Positions 43,550 through 55,779 of a stretch of 64,000 bases of DNA are shown here, one piece after another. Within the stretch, counting starts at the first letter, position 1. The number at the start of each line of letters is the position of its first letter. The notes below the pieces were generated by a model. That model saw only the letters and a program-made list of their open reading frames with translations. It had not been told where the DNA came from and made no database searches. Source of the stretch: Larix kaempferi (Eukaryota; Streptophyta; Pinopsida; Pinales; Pinaceae); NCBI GenBank assembly GCA_027924585.1, contig BSBM01000964.1:2053501-2117500 (forward strand), in the 5' to 3' direction. The translations under genes were made by a program, and so were the position numbers.

Positions 43550-46064
43550 TGAATATGTAATATAAGTGTTGAAATTGTGGGGATGGTTATCACGTGCTAC
43601 AAAATTTAGTTGTTTTATAGTGGTTCCCAAGTCACTCTGTAATTGTTGAGATTTTTCTCAGTTTACATGCATTATTGTAAGCTCACATAGGCAAGTGATA
43701 AGTCATTAATTGCCCAATTGGTAGACCAGGCAACTATCCTTCTTAAATGTTGGGCCCCTCCTAGTTTTTTGTTGTTCGTAACATTTTTGTCTGATTTCAC
43801 AGCTTTGCAATGGTAATGTGAACAATGGATTTTTAGGATTCTTTTTTTTAATAGTAAGAGCCGGAAATTAATAATGGATGGCGCAAGTTCTACAGAAGGG
43901 AATATTTTTATGTTGGTGGTCTTTATTCAATATGACAATTCAGGCTCATACAGTAGCGTTCGGAAATATTTTGAACCTTCTCCCTGTTTGGACTCATAAT
44001 AGCATCAGGGGGTATTCACAATGAGAAACAACTTTTGCAGAATGTTGGGAATTTATAATAGTATCTCTATAACATCACGTTTTTACCCATTTCAGAATTT
44101 CTGGGGATTTTGTTTGGTTCATGAGGATGTGTGTCTATATTTATAGATATTGTAATGTTATGCCTCTTTGAGTGTACTGGGATTTATAACGTAGGATATT
44201 ACGAGAACGAAATATGCACATGAAATGAGGATGTTGCAGTGGTGCCCGATTTGAATGGTCATGTTATTGTTTTTTTTTTGGGGTTTCCCCTTTCTTATAA
44301 TGACTTGTTGCATGAGTGCCGAAGCTTGATGCTTTCTATGGACTAGAAGGGTTTTAACCTTCTTGTGGTTTATTGAATTGAAAATTTCCTGAATTATTAA
44401 ATTATGTTTTATTTCTCTTTGTTGAAAACCTAATCCTTTGGGTTAGGAAATATTTGAAGAAATCAGAAGAGTTATGAGGAGTCCAAGAGACAACTTAGAA
44501 GATAAAACCAAGCATAACTTGACATTGTATTTACACTTACACCATCTTAATGAAATTATGCAATTGATGCTTATATCTTCATTTGTCTTTACTTATCTTT
44601 ATACCTGGTGGTTCTAATAGTGGTATTAGAGAAAGGTGAGATGAACCTCACATCTCAGTTGACCTTGAGTATGATGGCAACTTTTCAAACTTCAAGAGAA
44701 TATTACGGTAACATGAATTCATTCTCTCTCTCTCTTGCTATGAATTGTATTGTGTTGTTGACCTCACAGAATGCAAATAAATTATATGTTGCTTATGTAG
44801 TATTTTTTTCTTAGAATTTTTTAATTATTAACAAGAATCAAGAATGCCATTCAATCATTCAATTCGGCTCCCACGATGGTCATCCCTATATTATAACCCA
44901 TTGAAGTTGTCCTTGGTGGGCATAACTCAATCTTTGATTCCACTTTGGGATACTACATAGCAGTCAGTTCTTCACCAAACATGCCCTAAAGCCTCTTGCA
45001 CAAAATGAAGATGTGCTATTGTTTTGGTCCCTGTAATCCACCAAATACATATGTACAACAACAAAAAAACCCTAGCCAAAAGAACTAGAATGTAATGGAT
45101 CAAATGAATGTCTGAAAAACACATGTAATGAGCTTGTGCTAATGCGAGATCAGATTATTCATTTCATTTTGGATCTCAGCCAAAAAGATAACACTAATGT
45201 ATAGATCAGTTACTACTAAAACCGTAAGGATAATATCAAACATACCTTGGTCTAAAACGGTTTTAAAATATTGCTCCCAACCTTAGACATGAACGAGATG
45301 GAATAGTCGACCACCAATCTTGTTTTTGCATGGAACCGATCTAACGTTAAATGTCATTCTTTGTCGATCTGGTATCCAAGAGGCCAATAGATAGAAATTG
45401 TTATGATGGGTCAACATCCCACCATTGTTAGGACTTCGACATTTTGTAGCATATATGCAATGTGGCGTGTAATTAATTTGGACAACAACCAATACAGTGC
45501 AACAAACTGAAGGAAATTGTTAGAAAAAAGCCTTTTCCCGAGCAGCCTGGTAGTTTAAAGTCATGAAATTAACAAAAGAAATTTGGGCTCTGATTCCACC
45601 AGTTATTTTCCCAACACTGAGAGACTCTTCCATTTCCCGTCCATTCACAGACGTCCATTATGAAATTCATATAGGAATCCGATTGTCCGAGAAAAATAGT
45701 GATATACAAAGAAAGCATAGATATAATAATAAACTGATGCATATATGCACAATTAGGGGCATTGTTCAATGGTCATCTCGATCATCCTTCCCTTGGCCTT
45801 CACCTTCCGATCTTGAGGCCCAACCCTCTGATAATAATAAAAATAAAGATTTGTTTCTAAAGAAGCGACGTCCTCCCACTCTAGCTGCTCATGACGAAGG
45901 ACAATAAATGGTCCTTAGCAAGAGAAATAAGAGAATTTGTTCACTACTCCTAATCACCAGGGAAATGATTTGGATGGAACCTCAATGGAAATGATTTAGA
46001 TGGAACCTTGGTGGACTTCTCCATGCATGTTCACTCCTCCTTTTCCATGCATGTGTGTTCGCTC
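43550..46064. other. Unassigned DNA, no gene supported
   Basis: Short ORFs, the longest being 45563-45907 (114 codons) and overlapping frames on - at 45283-45769. I recognise no domain in them. Confidence 0.4.
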
Positions 46065-46176
46065 CTCCTTTGCCACGCTTAATTGTCGTGCATGCTCCAT
46101 CCATCTCATTTTGTTATTTCGTACTCCTTTGCCACGCTTAATTGTCATGCATGCTCCATCATGTTATTTCGTACTA
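46065..46176. repeat. 59-bp tandem pair
   Basis: CTCCTTTGCCACGCTTAATT and downstream sequence to TTATTTCGTA recur at 46124 with a 6-bp deletion. Confidence 0.8.
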
Positions 46177-46179
46177 GAC

Positions 46180-47060
46180 TGTTGCATGAAACCCCACCTG
46201 TTGCCATGAAGCGATTTAGTTATACGTCTGTTGTATGTGCCATGGCAGTGGCCTAAGGCATGAGAGCTACACATTTACCCTGGCTTTCACGTCTTCAAAA
46301 TACTAAGCCTTGGACGGGTGGCATTAGTTGCCAATTAGTTTCCCTTTCTTTACTTTTTTTTTAAAATTTTGATGTTGATGTGCCTACACGATCTCGATTC
46401 TCATCTATCTTTGTGAGGTCAGGCCCAAATAGAGGATGCCTCCCTCGCAATTCTGATAATGCATAAGCTTGGAGCGATAGGGTGCTGAGCACAAACTGCG
46501 TTCCCACACAGTGTTCAATCAAGGGGTTCTTCTCCCTATGCACTCGATCTATGGCTTAGGTAATAGAGCATAAAGGATGGACCCGGAAGGCAACACCAAT
46601 TACCATTTATCAAATGGTTTAATAGAACTTATCATCTCAGGAAAAGTAACTTCTATCGACAATAACAATGACCATTTATGAAATGATTTAATAAACCTTA
46701 TGATTATCCTTGGATGGTTATGGACCAGAAAAGCATGATTATGAACAACTTCCTCAATACAGAATAATTTTTACCTTCTATGTCCATTTATATGATGATG
46801 AAACTGCTAAAACTGAGAACTTTTACCGTAATCTTGTTTTCCACGGGTTCCATTTAGCAACCAACTTAGAATTCAACATTTCCATCATACCTATTGTCAA
46901 CCCCCTCTGAAATGTACTTTAATTAAAATTCTAATAAAACAGGTTGCATGCCTTGAACAAGACTGTGAATATATTTGAAAATGTAGTTGATGTTTTAACA
47001 TAAACTTTCAATTGAAATTTGTTAATTTTAAATAGTTAAAATTATTTGATGTACCATTTT
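46180..47060. other. Unassigned AT-rich DNA
   Basis: Only short ORFs; nothing recognised. Confidence 0.4.
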
Positions 47061-47350
47061 TTATTACATAATACATAAAATGAAAATCTTTAGAAAGTCA
47101 ACTATAAACTCATTGCAATAGTTCCTTACTTTTGACAAGAATAATAACAAAATAAAAATAAAAACCATGACAAAGAACTTAATAATGACCTTGCTCAACT
47201 TCATCATGGCCCTACTTTGGAAATGTAAACACATGTACAATTATTACATAATACATAAAATGAAAATCTTTAAAAAGTCAACTATAAACTCATTGCAACA
47301 GTTCCTTACTTTTGACCAGAATAATAACAAAATAAAAACAAGAGCCATGA
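47061..47350. repeat. 110-bp direct repeats, 180 bp apart, around a dispersed segment
   Basis: TTATTACATAATACATAAAA begins both copies (47061 and 47241). The 80-bp segment between them (47161-47240, ACCATGACAAAGAACTTAAT onward) recurs at about 51357-51436. Confidence 0.8.
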
Positions 47351-47372
47351 GGTGGCAATGTCCCCGACAGTG

Positions 47373-47420
47373 TAGTTGAAAAGGATGCCTAGTTTGGAGA
47401 GAAGCATTTGAGTTCAAACC
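47373..47420 (+). mobile_element. Possible degenerate SINE (A and B boxes)
   Basis: TAGTTGAAAAG (47373-47383) fits a Pol III A box and GTTCAAACC (47412-47420) a B box, in the right order, but the spacing is short. No TSD or tail was defined. Confidence 0.3.
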
Positions 47421-48090
47421 TCAAACCTGAAAACCTTAAGATGGGTATAAATCCCTTAATTTTTGCGAAAAACATAACTCGAGGAGTTAATTCGAAAGAC
47501 CGAGAAAACTGCCCTTACCTTTACGAAGGACATTTCAATGCAGGAAATCTTTGAATTGGGGGTGTGAAGCTGACTAGCGCCATCTTGATAAACTTGAAGA
47601 ATGTCAAAGGCATGGTAAATGTTTTCCCAGTCAAAATGAAAACATGACTAAATTTTCTTCTTGGAAGGGTCTGGAGATGTATCAATGGCTTTGGGTATAG
47701 ACAATAATGAAAGGCGTGAAACATGGATCCTTTTTTTTTAACTTTGTAATTTTGTGCAGTATTACTCTTTTCAGTATCAGAATTCATCGTTATAAAGTGT
47801 AATGCAAAAGCCATAAAATGAATACCACTAAGCTGAAAAGAAGAAGAGAATTCCAATTTCAAAAAGAGGAATCAGTTGGCTGAGCATTAAATCGTATTAT
47901 AGCCATACCAACCTACGGCTATTGCCATAGATAGAAGCCTGTGTGCAAAGAAGAAAGGTGACCAAGGTATTGTATCACAATACACTTATTGTAAGTGTCG
48001 CAGTAAAAGGATTTTTATGAAAGGAAGCATCAATATGTTTTAATAAGCATGAAACTATCGTAAATGCCTGAGAAAATACATTTGGCTAAC

Positions 48091-48356
48091 ATACAATATA
48101 TTTTTAAACAAAACCAGAAATGCAACTCAGCCCTTAGCTCAAGTGCATGCAGAAATGGATGGGAAAAGACTAGGCCAAATATTATGCTCCTGAAATAGTC
48201 AGATTAATAAAAAAAATACTACCATACAATATATTTTTATACCAAACCAGAAACACAACTCAGCCCTCAGTTTAAGTGCATGATGAGTTGATGGGCAATC
48301 TTTAGGTCATTAATGTGCTCCTGAAATGTGCAGCAGATTAATAAAGATGCTAATGA
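48091..48356. repeat. 133-bp tandem pair
   Basis: ATACAATATATTTTTA..CCAGAAA..CAACTCAGCCC and GTGCTCCTGAAAT-like ends occur at 48091 and 48224. Confidence 0.78.
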
Positions 48357-48932
48357 ATCAAAATTCAAGATGATGATGTTATGATTCTCTAAATCTAAAA
48401 TGATGACATATTTGATGCATTCCAAGACGGAGCTTTGCTCTTGCTTGTTTAAGCTGAAAGCTCGTATATTATCTAGCCCGTTTTCTCATACAGGTAAGGT
48501 CCTGGTCCTAGAGCTCTGCTAAATTATAGTAAAGCACTGTGAACTTTGAAGTGAAAGATTTAGTTTAATTTGACTAACAATAAAACATACTGAGATAAAC
48601 ATGCCTTTTTCATTCTGAAATATAAGTCATCTATAAGCAGTTTGCATGCCAAAAGGCAGACTTACAATCAGTTAGCCACAATTCAAGAACTAGTGATGAG
48701 AAAATATTAATCACATTTCTCATTTCAATTCCTTGGGACATTACACATCAAAGAAGTAAAATTACAATTCGCCTTTTAGTTCTTTGTCTCCATTAAAATT
48801 CTATACATATAGGGAGTAATCTTGCATTTCACTTTCTACCATGTGAAGAATCATGGAGAAAATGCCCATCTTGGCTGAGAATGTAAATAAGAATCCATAG
48901 CCATTTTTCATCATCAGAAATCCCAAAAACAA
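48357..48932. other. 3' flank of CDSP32
   Basis: Stop-rich on both strands; it presumably includes the 3' untranslated region of the minus-strand gene. Confidence 0.4.
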
Positions 48933-49913
48933 CTAGTATGTGACCCTGACTCCTTGATATCTTAGAATTTCTCCAATAAGCTCACCTTTGCCAGAACCCA
49001 CATACCTTCCACATATCTTGCGATCTCGGATAAAAAGGAAAGTGGGCACTTCTATTGCATTCATATGTTTCAGAAACTCCATGCATTCTTCATTCTCATC
49101 TCCATTCATCCTTGTAAACACCACGATGTCAGTCATTTTCCTGGCGAGCTTGACCACAGTTGGGTAGACCTTAACACAAGGCTCGCAATGCTTCAGCCCA
49201 ACATCCAGAACAACCAACTTGTGGTCGTCTGAATGTTTCTTGAGAAATGTGTCAACATCCTGCCTATTATGGAGCTGATGAATGGGAGCATCATTGTCAC
49301 CATAGTAGAGGACATCACCCTCCAACTAGTCTAGACCAATGCCTTCTTCTTCATGAATTTTCACCATGCTCTTGTAAAAGCTAAAATGGGGGACATACGT
49401 TATGTTTTCTCTTGCACAGAGCTCCTTCATTTGCTCAGACTCATCTCCAATTACTAGAATGAATCTCACATCTCGGAAAGTCCTGCTGAGGTCAACCATG
49501 AATGGGTATATTATTTTGCTGCGATAACTATGACTTGCTGCATATTCCACGACTACAAATTTGTTCTCTGCAAGCGTCAGGGATTCATCAAATTCATGTA
49601 CTGTATGAACCTTCTGCACCCTTTCATCTTCTATTTTTATTTCATTCCCTGTCAATTGGGCACTGTTCAAAGCAGCTCTGGAGATAAATCGAAGGCCCAT
49701 GGGCTTTTGGTTCCTGCATTGAAATACGACCCTTGAGCTCGAAAAGGGCCTGAAATGAGCTCGCTTTGTGGGCATTAACGTGGTTACATGATGGGTAGCT
49801 AAGGGAGAATGGGACTGAACTGCATCAAGTTTATGCAGATTGATGAGCACAGTAACACCTGTGCTCAATGGGAAACAACACCCAGATGCCATTTTATTGA
49901 TTTTCACTGACAA
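48933..49913 (-). pseudogene. CDSP32: CDSP32-type chloroplast thioredoxin with one in-frame amber codon
   Basis: One uninterrupted frame of about 326 codons on - except for TAG at 49326-49328. The start is [11 protein letters not shown] at 49913; the second Met (49892) fits a plastid transit peptide as well. A first thioredoxin-like domain without CxxC follows ([35 protein letters not shown]). The amber replaces the Gln found in the family at this linker (CAG to TAG). The second domain, [12 protein letters not shown] to [11 protein letters not shown], carries the active site as [11 protein letters not shown] (CEPC at 49176-49187), where Arabidopsis has CGPC. CDSP32 is a drought-induced stromal thioredoxin that reduces peroxiredoxins. 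No intron is seen. All else is conserved, so this may be a very recent null allele, a sequence error, or a young pseudogene. Confidence 0.88.
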
Positions 49914-50644
49914 TTCCTACTTGGGGTGCTTATTTGAATTTAAAACTGTGAATCCCTTACCACAGTTGCAAAAGAATTCCTAGGAAAAGAACTGAATTAA
50001 GCACTCTTACCAAGCTCTGTGACTGGAGGTGTTGAATTAGCTTATTGAGAAGCCCTATACTAATTCAAGGAGCAACCAACCAGTGCTTTCCAAACAATTT
50101 ATACATGTGTATATAAAGGCAAACTATGTTGCAGTATGAAGATGGTATTCTCCTGAATCTTCCTTCTCCTAACCTAATTTTGATGCTGAGGATATTCCTA
50201 TCTTGGTTTACATTTGTGGTGAGAAGACCATATATATCCACTAATATAGAATGTGGCCCAGATTGCACAAACCGGTATAACCCCCTACAAATTGCAAAAA
50301 ATATTTGTCATGTCATTTTAGTTCACAAAATTATTGTGAAATTACATTACGTCATGTTTGCAAATGGATACTGCATATTCAATGCCAAATCCAAGACATG
50401 ATTGCATGGATAATGGATTGTGGTTGCCTGTTACATTCATTTATCACTTTTTCTTCTTCTTTTTTAACAAAAACATTCCTTATTTTCCTAGGTTCCCGTG
50501 AAGTTAAAATTAACCATCATATCATATCTTATTTTTTCTGGATTCAGATTCCAGCTTCTGGTTTTCAGGAAAAAAACACTAATTTTTTATGTTTTTAATC
50601 ATATCATATCTTAATAAACAAAACTAATGAGCTCGAGTTCTTAC
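49914..50644. other. Spacer between CDSP32 and the TIR exon
   Basis: This would hold the CDSP32 promoter on -. A TATA-like TATATA/TTTATATA element lies near 50110-50117, about 200 bp upstream of the CDSP32 ATG; it is weak evidence. No exon of the TIR gene was found here. Confidence 0.4.
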
Positions 50645-51078
50645 CCGTTATACGCTTTCAGCTCGAAACCGCTTATTCTTGCAGCACTCGCAAGAGCTTT
50701 TCTCCATTTCTCAACTGTGGTGAGGCCGTATCGTGACTCCAGTTTTTCCAGGCTTTGAGCATAACTTCCCTTTGCACTCCCAAACTCATCAGGCTCCACC
50801 TTGTAAAAGACTGGAATTATTGGAGAATTTGACTCCTGCATCAATACGAGTTCTTCTAAACACTAGGCTGAATCGGCAAATCCAGTAGAGAAAATGGCCA
50901 CATGGATAGAGGCCGAACGAATAGCGCTTTCGATCTGACCAGTTATATCGCTTCCCTGCTCCATTTCATCCTTATCCTGCTCCATTTCATCCTTATCCAG
51001 AAAGGCTCTGAGTCCATGGGAAAGAAGACGCTGGTAAGATGACTTGCTAAAGAAAACTTTACATCCACACCGTGACAT
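50645..51078 (-). pseudogene. Orphan TIR exon of a TIR-NBS-LRR resistance gene
   Basis: On -, LLSHGLRAFLDKDEM, QIESAIRSASIHVAIFS, IIPVFYKVEPDEF and VEKWRKALASAARISGFELK are TIR-domain blocks. The Trp of the usual WCLEEL motif is TAG (50863-50865), followed by CLEELV. The N-terminal strand (KVFFSKSSYQ) lacks several residues of the normal block. A 21-bp in-frame duplication repeats DKDEMEQ (50956-50997). The exon ends AYNG with a good GTAAG splice donor (50644-50640). No NB-ARC or LRR exon is visible downstream on - before CDSP32 or beyond it. TIR domains act in immune NADase signalling; this copy is dead or at most a short truncated product. Confidence 0.85.
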
Positions 51079-51356
51079 GACGATGGTTTATTTGCCTCGT
51101 AAACTGATCACATTTATTTGCAATTAAATGAGCTATGACGACATCACGTCGCCGAGTCCTAGGGCGCAAAGCCCCAAGCATACGTCAACACCTACGGAGC
51201 GAATAAGGACCAAGAAAATTTAATTTTTAAATAATAGTTAAAAATAAAAAAAATTCTGACTATACCAAAACCTTTGTGAACTTGAAAAATTTGACATGGC
51301 TCTCCCAACTAATGCCCCCGACCAAAAACATAATGTCGGGGACATAATAATAAAAA

Positions 51357-51436
51357 ACCATGACAAAGAGCTTAATAATGACCTTGCTTAAGGTCATCAT
51401 GGCCCTACTTTGGAAATGTAAACACATGTACCAAAT
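51357..51436. repeat. Dispersed 80-bp segment, second copy
   Basis: ACCATGACAAAGAGCTTAAT through CATGGCCCTACTTTGGAAAT and AAACACATGTAC matches 47161-47240 in the same orientation. Confidence 0.8.
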
Positions 51437-52987
51437 GGGGACAATGCATATATGTATACCGCAAATAATGCACCCTTTAGGTATATAATTTGGGTGGCCC
51501 AATATGTTTTATGGGGCTAGGGCTCCAATATATATGGACATTTAAAGTTTATGTGTTATGTCTAAAAGATATTGGTTTAATCTAATATTTTTATATTTAA
51601 ATAATTTAGATTTTTTGTATATTTAAATAATTTAGGTGGAGTTAATTGGATTTAAGTCAAAAGGATTGTGGGTGGATTTATTATGGGATGTTTTTATTAA
51701 ATGAGGAAGATTCTTTGGTATGGACTTGGAATATTGTTGATGGTCAGGTAACTGTCAAGTTTGTCGATGAAGTCATTATTTTTCAAAATTATATTTTTGA
51801 CAAAATTATTATTTGTGCATTTACCAAACAAGTGTGAGGGAGCTCAAAGTAATCTTTTCATTTTCTAGGTAGTTCAAATCGTGTACATATACTGTGCCAC
51901 TTTCCCGACTCTTGTTGCAAGTTTTGTGATTTTTGTTATGTTTCGAAAGTTACCCAAAACTGTTATTGTATTTTTCCTTTCATATGGATTATGGCATTTT
52001 GGATATAACTTTCATAGTTCAACACTAGACATTATGATTATATTTCCATATTACTTCCTTAGTTACATTTACTATAGCTCCTTGATTCATTTACAATACG
52101 ACGTTCTTTTATTGCACCCCAAAGTACAATTGCTAGTTAAGAATTAAGATTGAAAAATCCACTTATACACTCACATTTGAGAAACATACTAGTGAAGTAT
52201 GGAAATAAAGTGATAAAAAAAGGTAAAAGTAATATGTTTGTGTAAAATAGATTGAGGGAGAAATGTTTAGTTTGAATGTACGTAAGGAAGTACAATTAAT
52301 GTGCACGTGGATTTGATATAGAAAGTAAAAGAGCGTGGTAAATATTGAAAACCCACTTTAAATGAAAGTAAATAATGAGGCATATAAATATTGTCAAAAG
52401 GAAGGAACGTGCTAAAGGTTAGAAAAAATAACAAAAATAACATGTGGGGAACAACAATAAAGACACGGTAGAAGGTAAATATACATGTATAAAACTAAAG
52501 CAACAAAGAGGAATACATAGAGAAAGGAAAACAAAGGGATTGCCAAAATGTGAAGAGTTAATTAAATAATAGATGTGATAGACACAGGAGTATCAACAAA
52601 GAGAAATAGAATAAAAAGTTGTGCGCGAGAGATCTCACGAGTGACTATAATACTATAGTAATATCTAATTGTATTATATGAATAATGCTTGCTTTGCATC
52701 ATTTGTATGATTGTTAATGGTTTAACACTTGTTGGGATAGGAATGTGTTGCAATTAGGTGCATGAAGAATTGGTGAGTTTGGGACACAGTGCCATGCTGC
52801 ATAATTTGGTATTTGATTATATTTTTTATTCTAAAATATAAAATTAAGTCTAGAGGAGGTGCTGAAAGAATGATTAAGGTCATATGAGTGAAGAAATGGC
52901 ATGGAGAGGAGGCAAAACAATGATGAGCAAAGAATTACACATGCTTAGGAGGCATATAGAGGAATTGATAAATAGATAAATAAGAAC
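51437..52987. other. Unassigned AT-rich DNA
   Basis: No supported gene; ORFs are short and AT-driven. Confidence 0.4.
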
Positions 52988-53087
52988 ATGTGAGGAAAAT
53001 AATGAAATAATTCCAAATGAATAAGAAGAGGAAGAAAATGTGAGGAAAATAATGAAATAATTCCAAATGAATAAGAAGAGGAAGAAA
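52988..53087. repeat. 50-bp tandem pair
   Basis: ATGTGAGGAAAATAATGAAA to AAGAAGAGGAAGAAA is duplicated exactly (52988 and 53038). Confidence 0.88.
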
Positions 53088-54904
53088 AAGTGGAAGGATA
53101 AATGATCATGAGGAAGATTATGAGATTGTTGAAGAGCAAGAAGCCAACAAAATTTGAACTTTCTTGATATGGTAAAAGCCTAAAAGTAGAAAGCAAGATT
53201 GGATCAATTAGATGGAGAGATATTTTAAATTTCAAAAGATGGAATGCCTCCAAATAGTGAAATTTGTAAGTACCAATCCATGTTAAATGAAAATGGTGTT
53301 GTGGGCGCTCAAATCCATGGTGCTGTAATTTTTTTAATGTGGTTACAAAGGACAAGATGCACTAGAAGAAAGAAGGTGAATAAAAACAAGGATGGGAAGC
53401 TTATTAGGACAAGATGACATCTCTAGTCACTATGAATCATAGAGTCAAGTTTAGTGATGAGCATATCGATGCAATATTGGAGAAGGATTTTAGCATTTAT
53501 TGTTAGTTTATTGATGGAGAAAAGGCTTTGACATTTGAGGGGTTGTTTGAGAAATTTTGGTGTCAAGATAGGGGAAGGTGATAAGGATTTTGATGAGTTG
53601 GGTTTTGGATTTGGACGTTGAAGGTAGTGATGGAGGACTCCCATAATGAGGGGGTTCAACTAGGACATATTTTTAAATTTATTATTAATCATGAACTATT
53701 TTTTGTTTTTTTATATTTGAACCTATGATGTTGATGCATCCTTGACCAACAACTACATTTGGTGCAACCCTTTATTCATTGTGGTGTAATCACCGCAACA
53801 TGAAGGGTTTCTTTATTAAAATGTGACCCTCTATGCATCTTGTTCTTTAGCGAGCATTACATTACTTCTCCATGAAAGAAATCAAAATTTTTCTAAGTTT
53901 AAACAACTAGACCACAACCCCTTTTGGTGGTTCTTCTATGCAAATACGTGTGTGACTCCTTTGTGAATTGTTTAAATCCAACAAAGTCATTTCCATCTTC
54001 TACCTTCCAAAATTTGTATTTACATATGTGATCACTATTGGGAGAAGAGAAGGAGATTGTTAATGTTACATATTGAAATTGGAAATGAACATTTCACTAA
54101 ATTTTGTTTTTGAGCTTGAACTTGAACCAGAGCATGAGAGAGAAGCATTGTGATTTTTTTTCAAGTTTAATGAAATTTGATTGTATTGGAACAAATCTAC
54201 AATTATGCTTCTACTTTTTTAAGGCATCGAATTTTGGTTTTATATTCTCCACGTGACTAAGGTTTTATCTTTTTCTCTCATAATTGTTAGTGAGCACACA
54301 TTGCACTAATTATATTATTTTAATTATATTATTTTGGAGAGTAAGGTTCTTTCAAAAGCATTTTTTTACTAGAAAATTTTGAAAGTGCAATATTTCAATA
54401 TACAAAGATGGATGATGACAAAGTATCCCTTTGAAATACACCACAATTTCAATCTACATAATACAAATTACGTTTTAATATTTCATTTCTTTACGACATT
54501 CTTTTGCATCGTTAAGAGTAATTGCTAATAAAATAATATTTATTAAAAGATTAATATGAATGAGTGTTGAGTGCTAGACTAATGTAGTTGTTACCTTATT
54601 ATACATGTTACTATGGTGCAGAGCCCTAATGCTATGTTTACGTGCTCTAGTAATTATTGTTGCATTGCATATAATTTTGGTTTAACATCATAGCTAAGTA
54701 ATAAATTGAACCACATTCATATTTAACATTATAGGGAACATTAGCACCATTTGACTCAGTTAGATATCTATTATGTAAAAATGGTCCAAGATTCACAATA
54801 ACCCCTACAATTACATACATCTTCAAACACAAACATGTCATTTAGACATCCTCCCTTGTATTCCCCTCTCGCTCGCTCATTACGTCGATATGCATTTTTA
54901 TTTT
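53088..54904. other. Unassigned AT-rich DNA
   Basis: Nothing recognised in any frame. Confidence 0.4.
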
Positions 54905-55610
54905 AGATTCTGGGGTGGACTACGACCTATGCTTCTCTAGAATTGTACGAGAATGAGACAAGTGTACTGTCCAGATTGATTCTATGGCAATCGTTCAAAA
55001 TTCAAATAAACAATTACTAGCACAACCACTTAACTTGTGGCCGGTGAACACCGATAGGTCAGAAGTTAAATGCCATGAACAAGTTATTTGTTACTTGTTC
55101 TCCATGCTTAGTTGTAATCCCCTGTTGTCTATACCTTACCTACATGTTATCTTCTTTAGTTAAATGGGTTGTCTGTCACTACCTCTTATCCAAGTTATAT
55201 GTTACTTGTTCTCCATGCTTAGTTGTAATCACCTGTTGTCTATACCTGACCTACATGTTATTTTCTTTAGTTAAATGGGTTGTCTGTCACTACCTCTTAT
55301 CCATGCATCACTACAAGTTATATATATATATATATATATATTTGTTTATTTCAAATTTTGAACGACATCCATAAAATCAATCTAGATAGTACACTTGTCC
55401 CATCCTCCTTCAATTTAGGAAAAACATAGATGATAGTCCACCCCAAATTCTAAGATATAAACACCTATTGGTGTAATAATGCATGAATAACTCTTAAGTG
55501 ATGTATGGATAAGGAGTTTAGTGACAGACAACAAGTAACATGTAACTTATTACTTATTTTAACACTTAATTTATGGCCTATCAGTATACACCAACCACAA
55601 ATTAAGTGAC
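54905..55610. repeat. Interleaved inverted repeats (foldback-like)
   Basis: A block around 54905-55015 (GGGGTGGACTA, GACAAGTGTACT, AGATTGATT) is inverted at about 55340-55455. A block around 55020-55110 (ACCACTTAACTTGTGG, GTTACTTGTT) is inverted at about 55535-55610. The end of the central tandem unit (GTCTGTCACTACCTCTTATC) is inverted at about 55490-55535. A TA run (55322-55340) sits near the centre. Confidence 0.7.
55091..55311. repeat. 111-bp tandem pair
   Basis: TTACTTGTTCTCCATGCTTA and its continuation repeat at 55202. Being 37 codons long, it makes a spurious ORF (55075-55374) with a duplicated peptide. Confidence 0.88.
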
Positions 55611-55641
55611 TATGCCAATTTACTTATTGGTCCAATCTTGC

Positions 55642-55770
55642 AAATCGAATCTCTTACCATAGCGTATTAGCGACTTCATTATAAAGTCGGCGACTTCATT
55701 ATAAAGTCGGCGACTTCATTATAAATCGAATCTCTTACCATAGCGTATTAGCGACTTCATTATAAGGTCG
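55642..55770. repeat. Nested tandem repeat with TATAAA-bearing 20-bp hairpin units
   Basis: GCGACTTCATTATAAAGTCG occurs in tandem at 55670, 55690 and (shortened) 55710, with a fourth copy at 55751. CGACTT/AAGTCG arms make each unit a small hairpin. A larger unit starting AAATCGAATCTCTTACC repeats with an 81-bp period (55642, 55723). The last copy lies about 15 bp before an upstream ATG and about 310 bp before the SRPBCC gene start. Confidence 0.85.
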
Positions 55771-55779
55771 TGTACCCGT

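Noticed and set aside
45563-45907. 114-codon ORF
   Set aside because: No recognisable domain, and overlapped by an equally plausible antisense frame.
55075-55374. 99-codon ORF with a duplicated hydrophobic peptide
   Set aside because: The duplicate is explained by a 111-bp (37-codon) tandem DNA repeat within an inverted-repeat cluster.
55670-55770. CRISPR-like array of short repeats
   Set aside because: Units are directly abutting without spacers, in a plant nuclear context; it is an ordinary tandem repeat.
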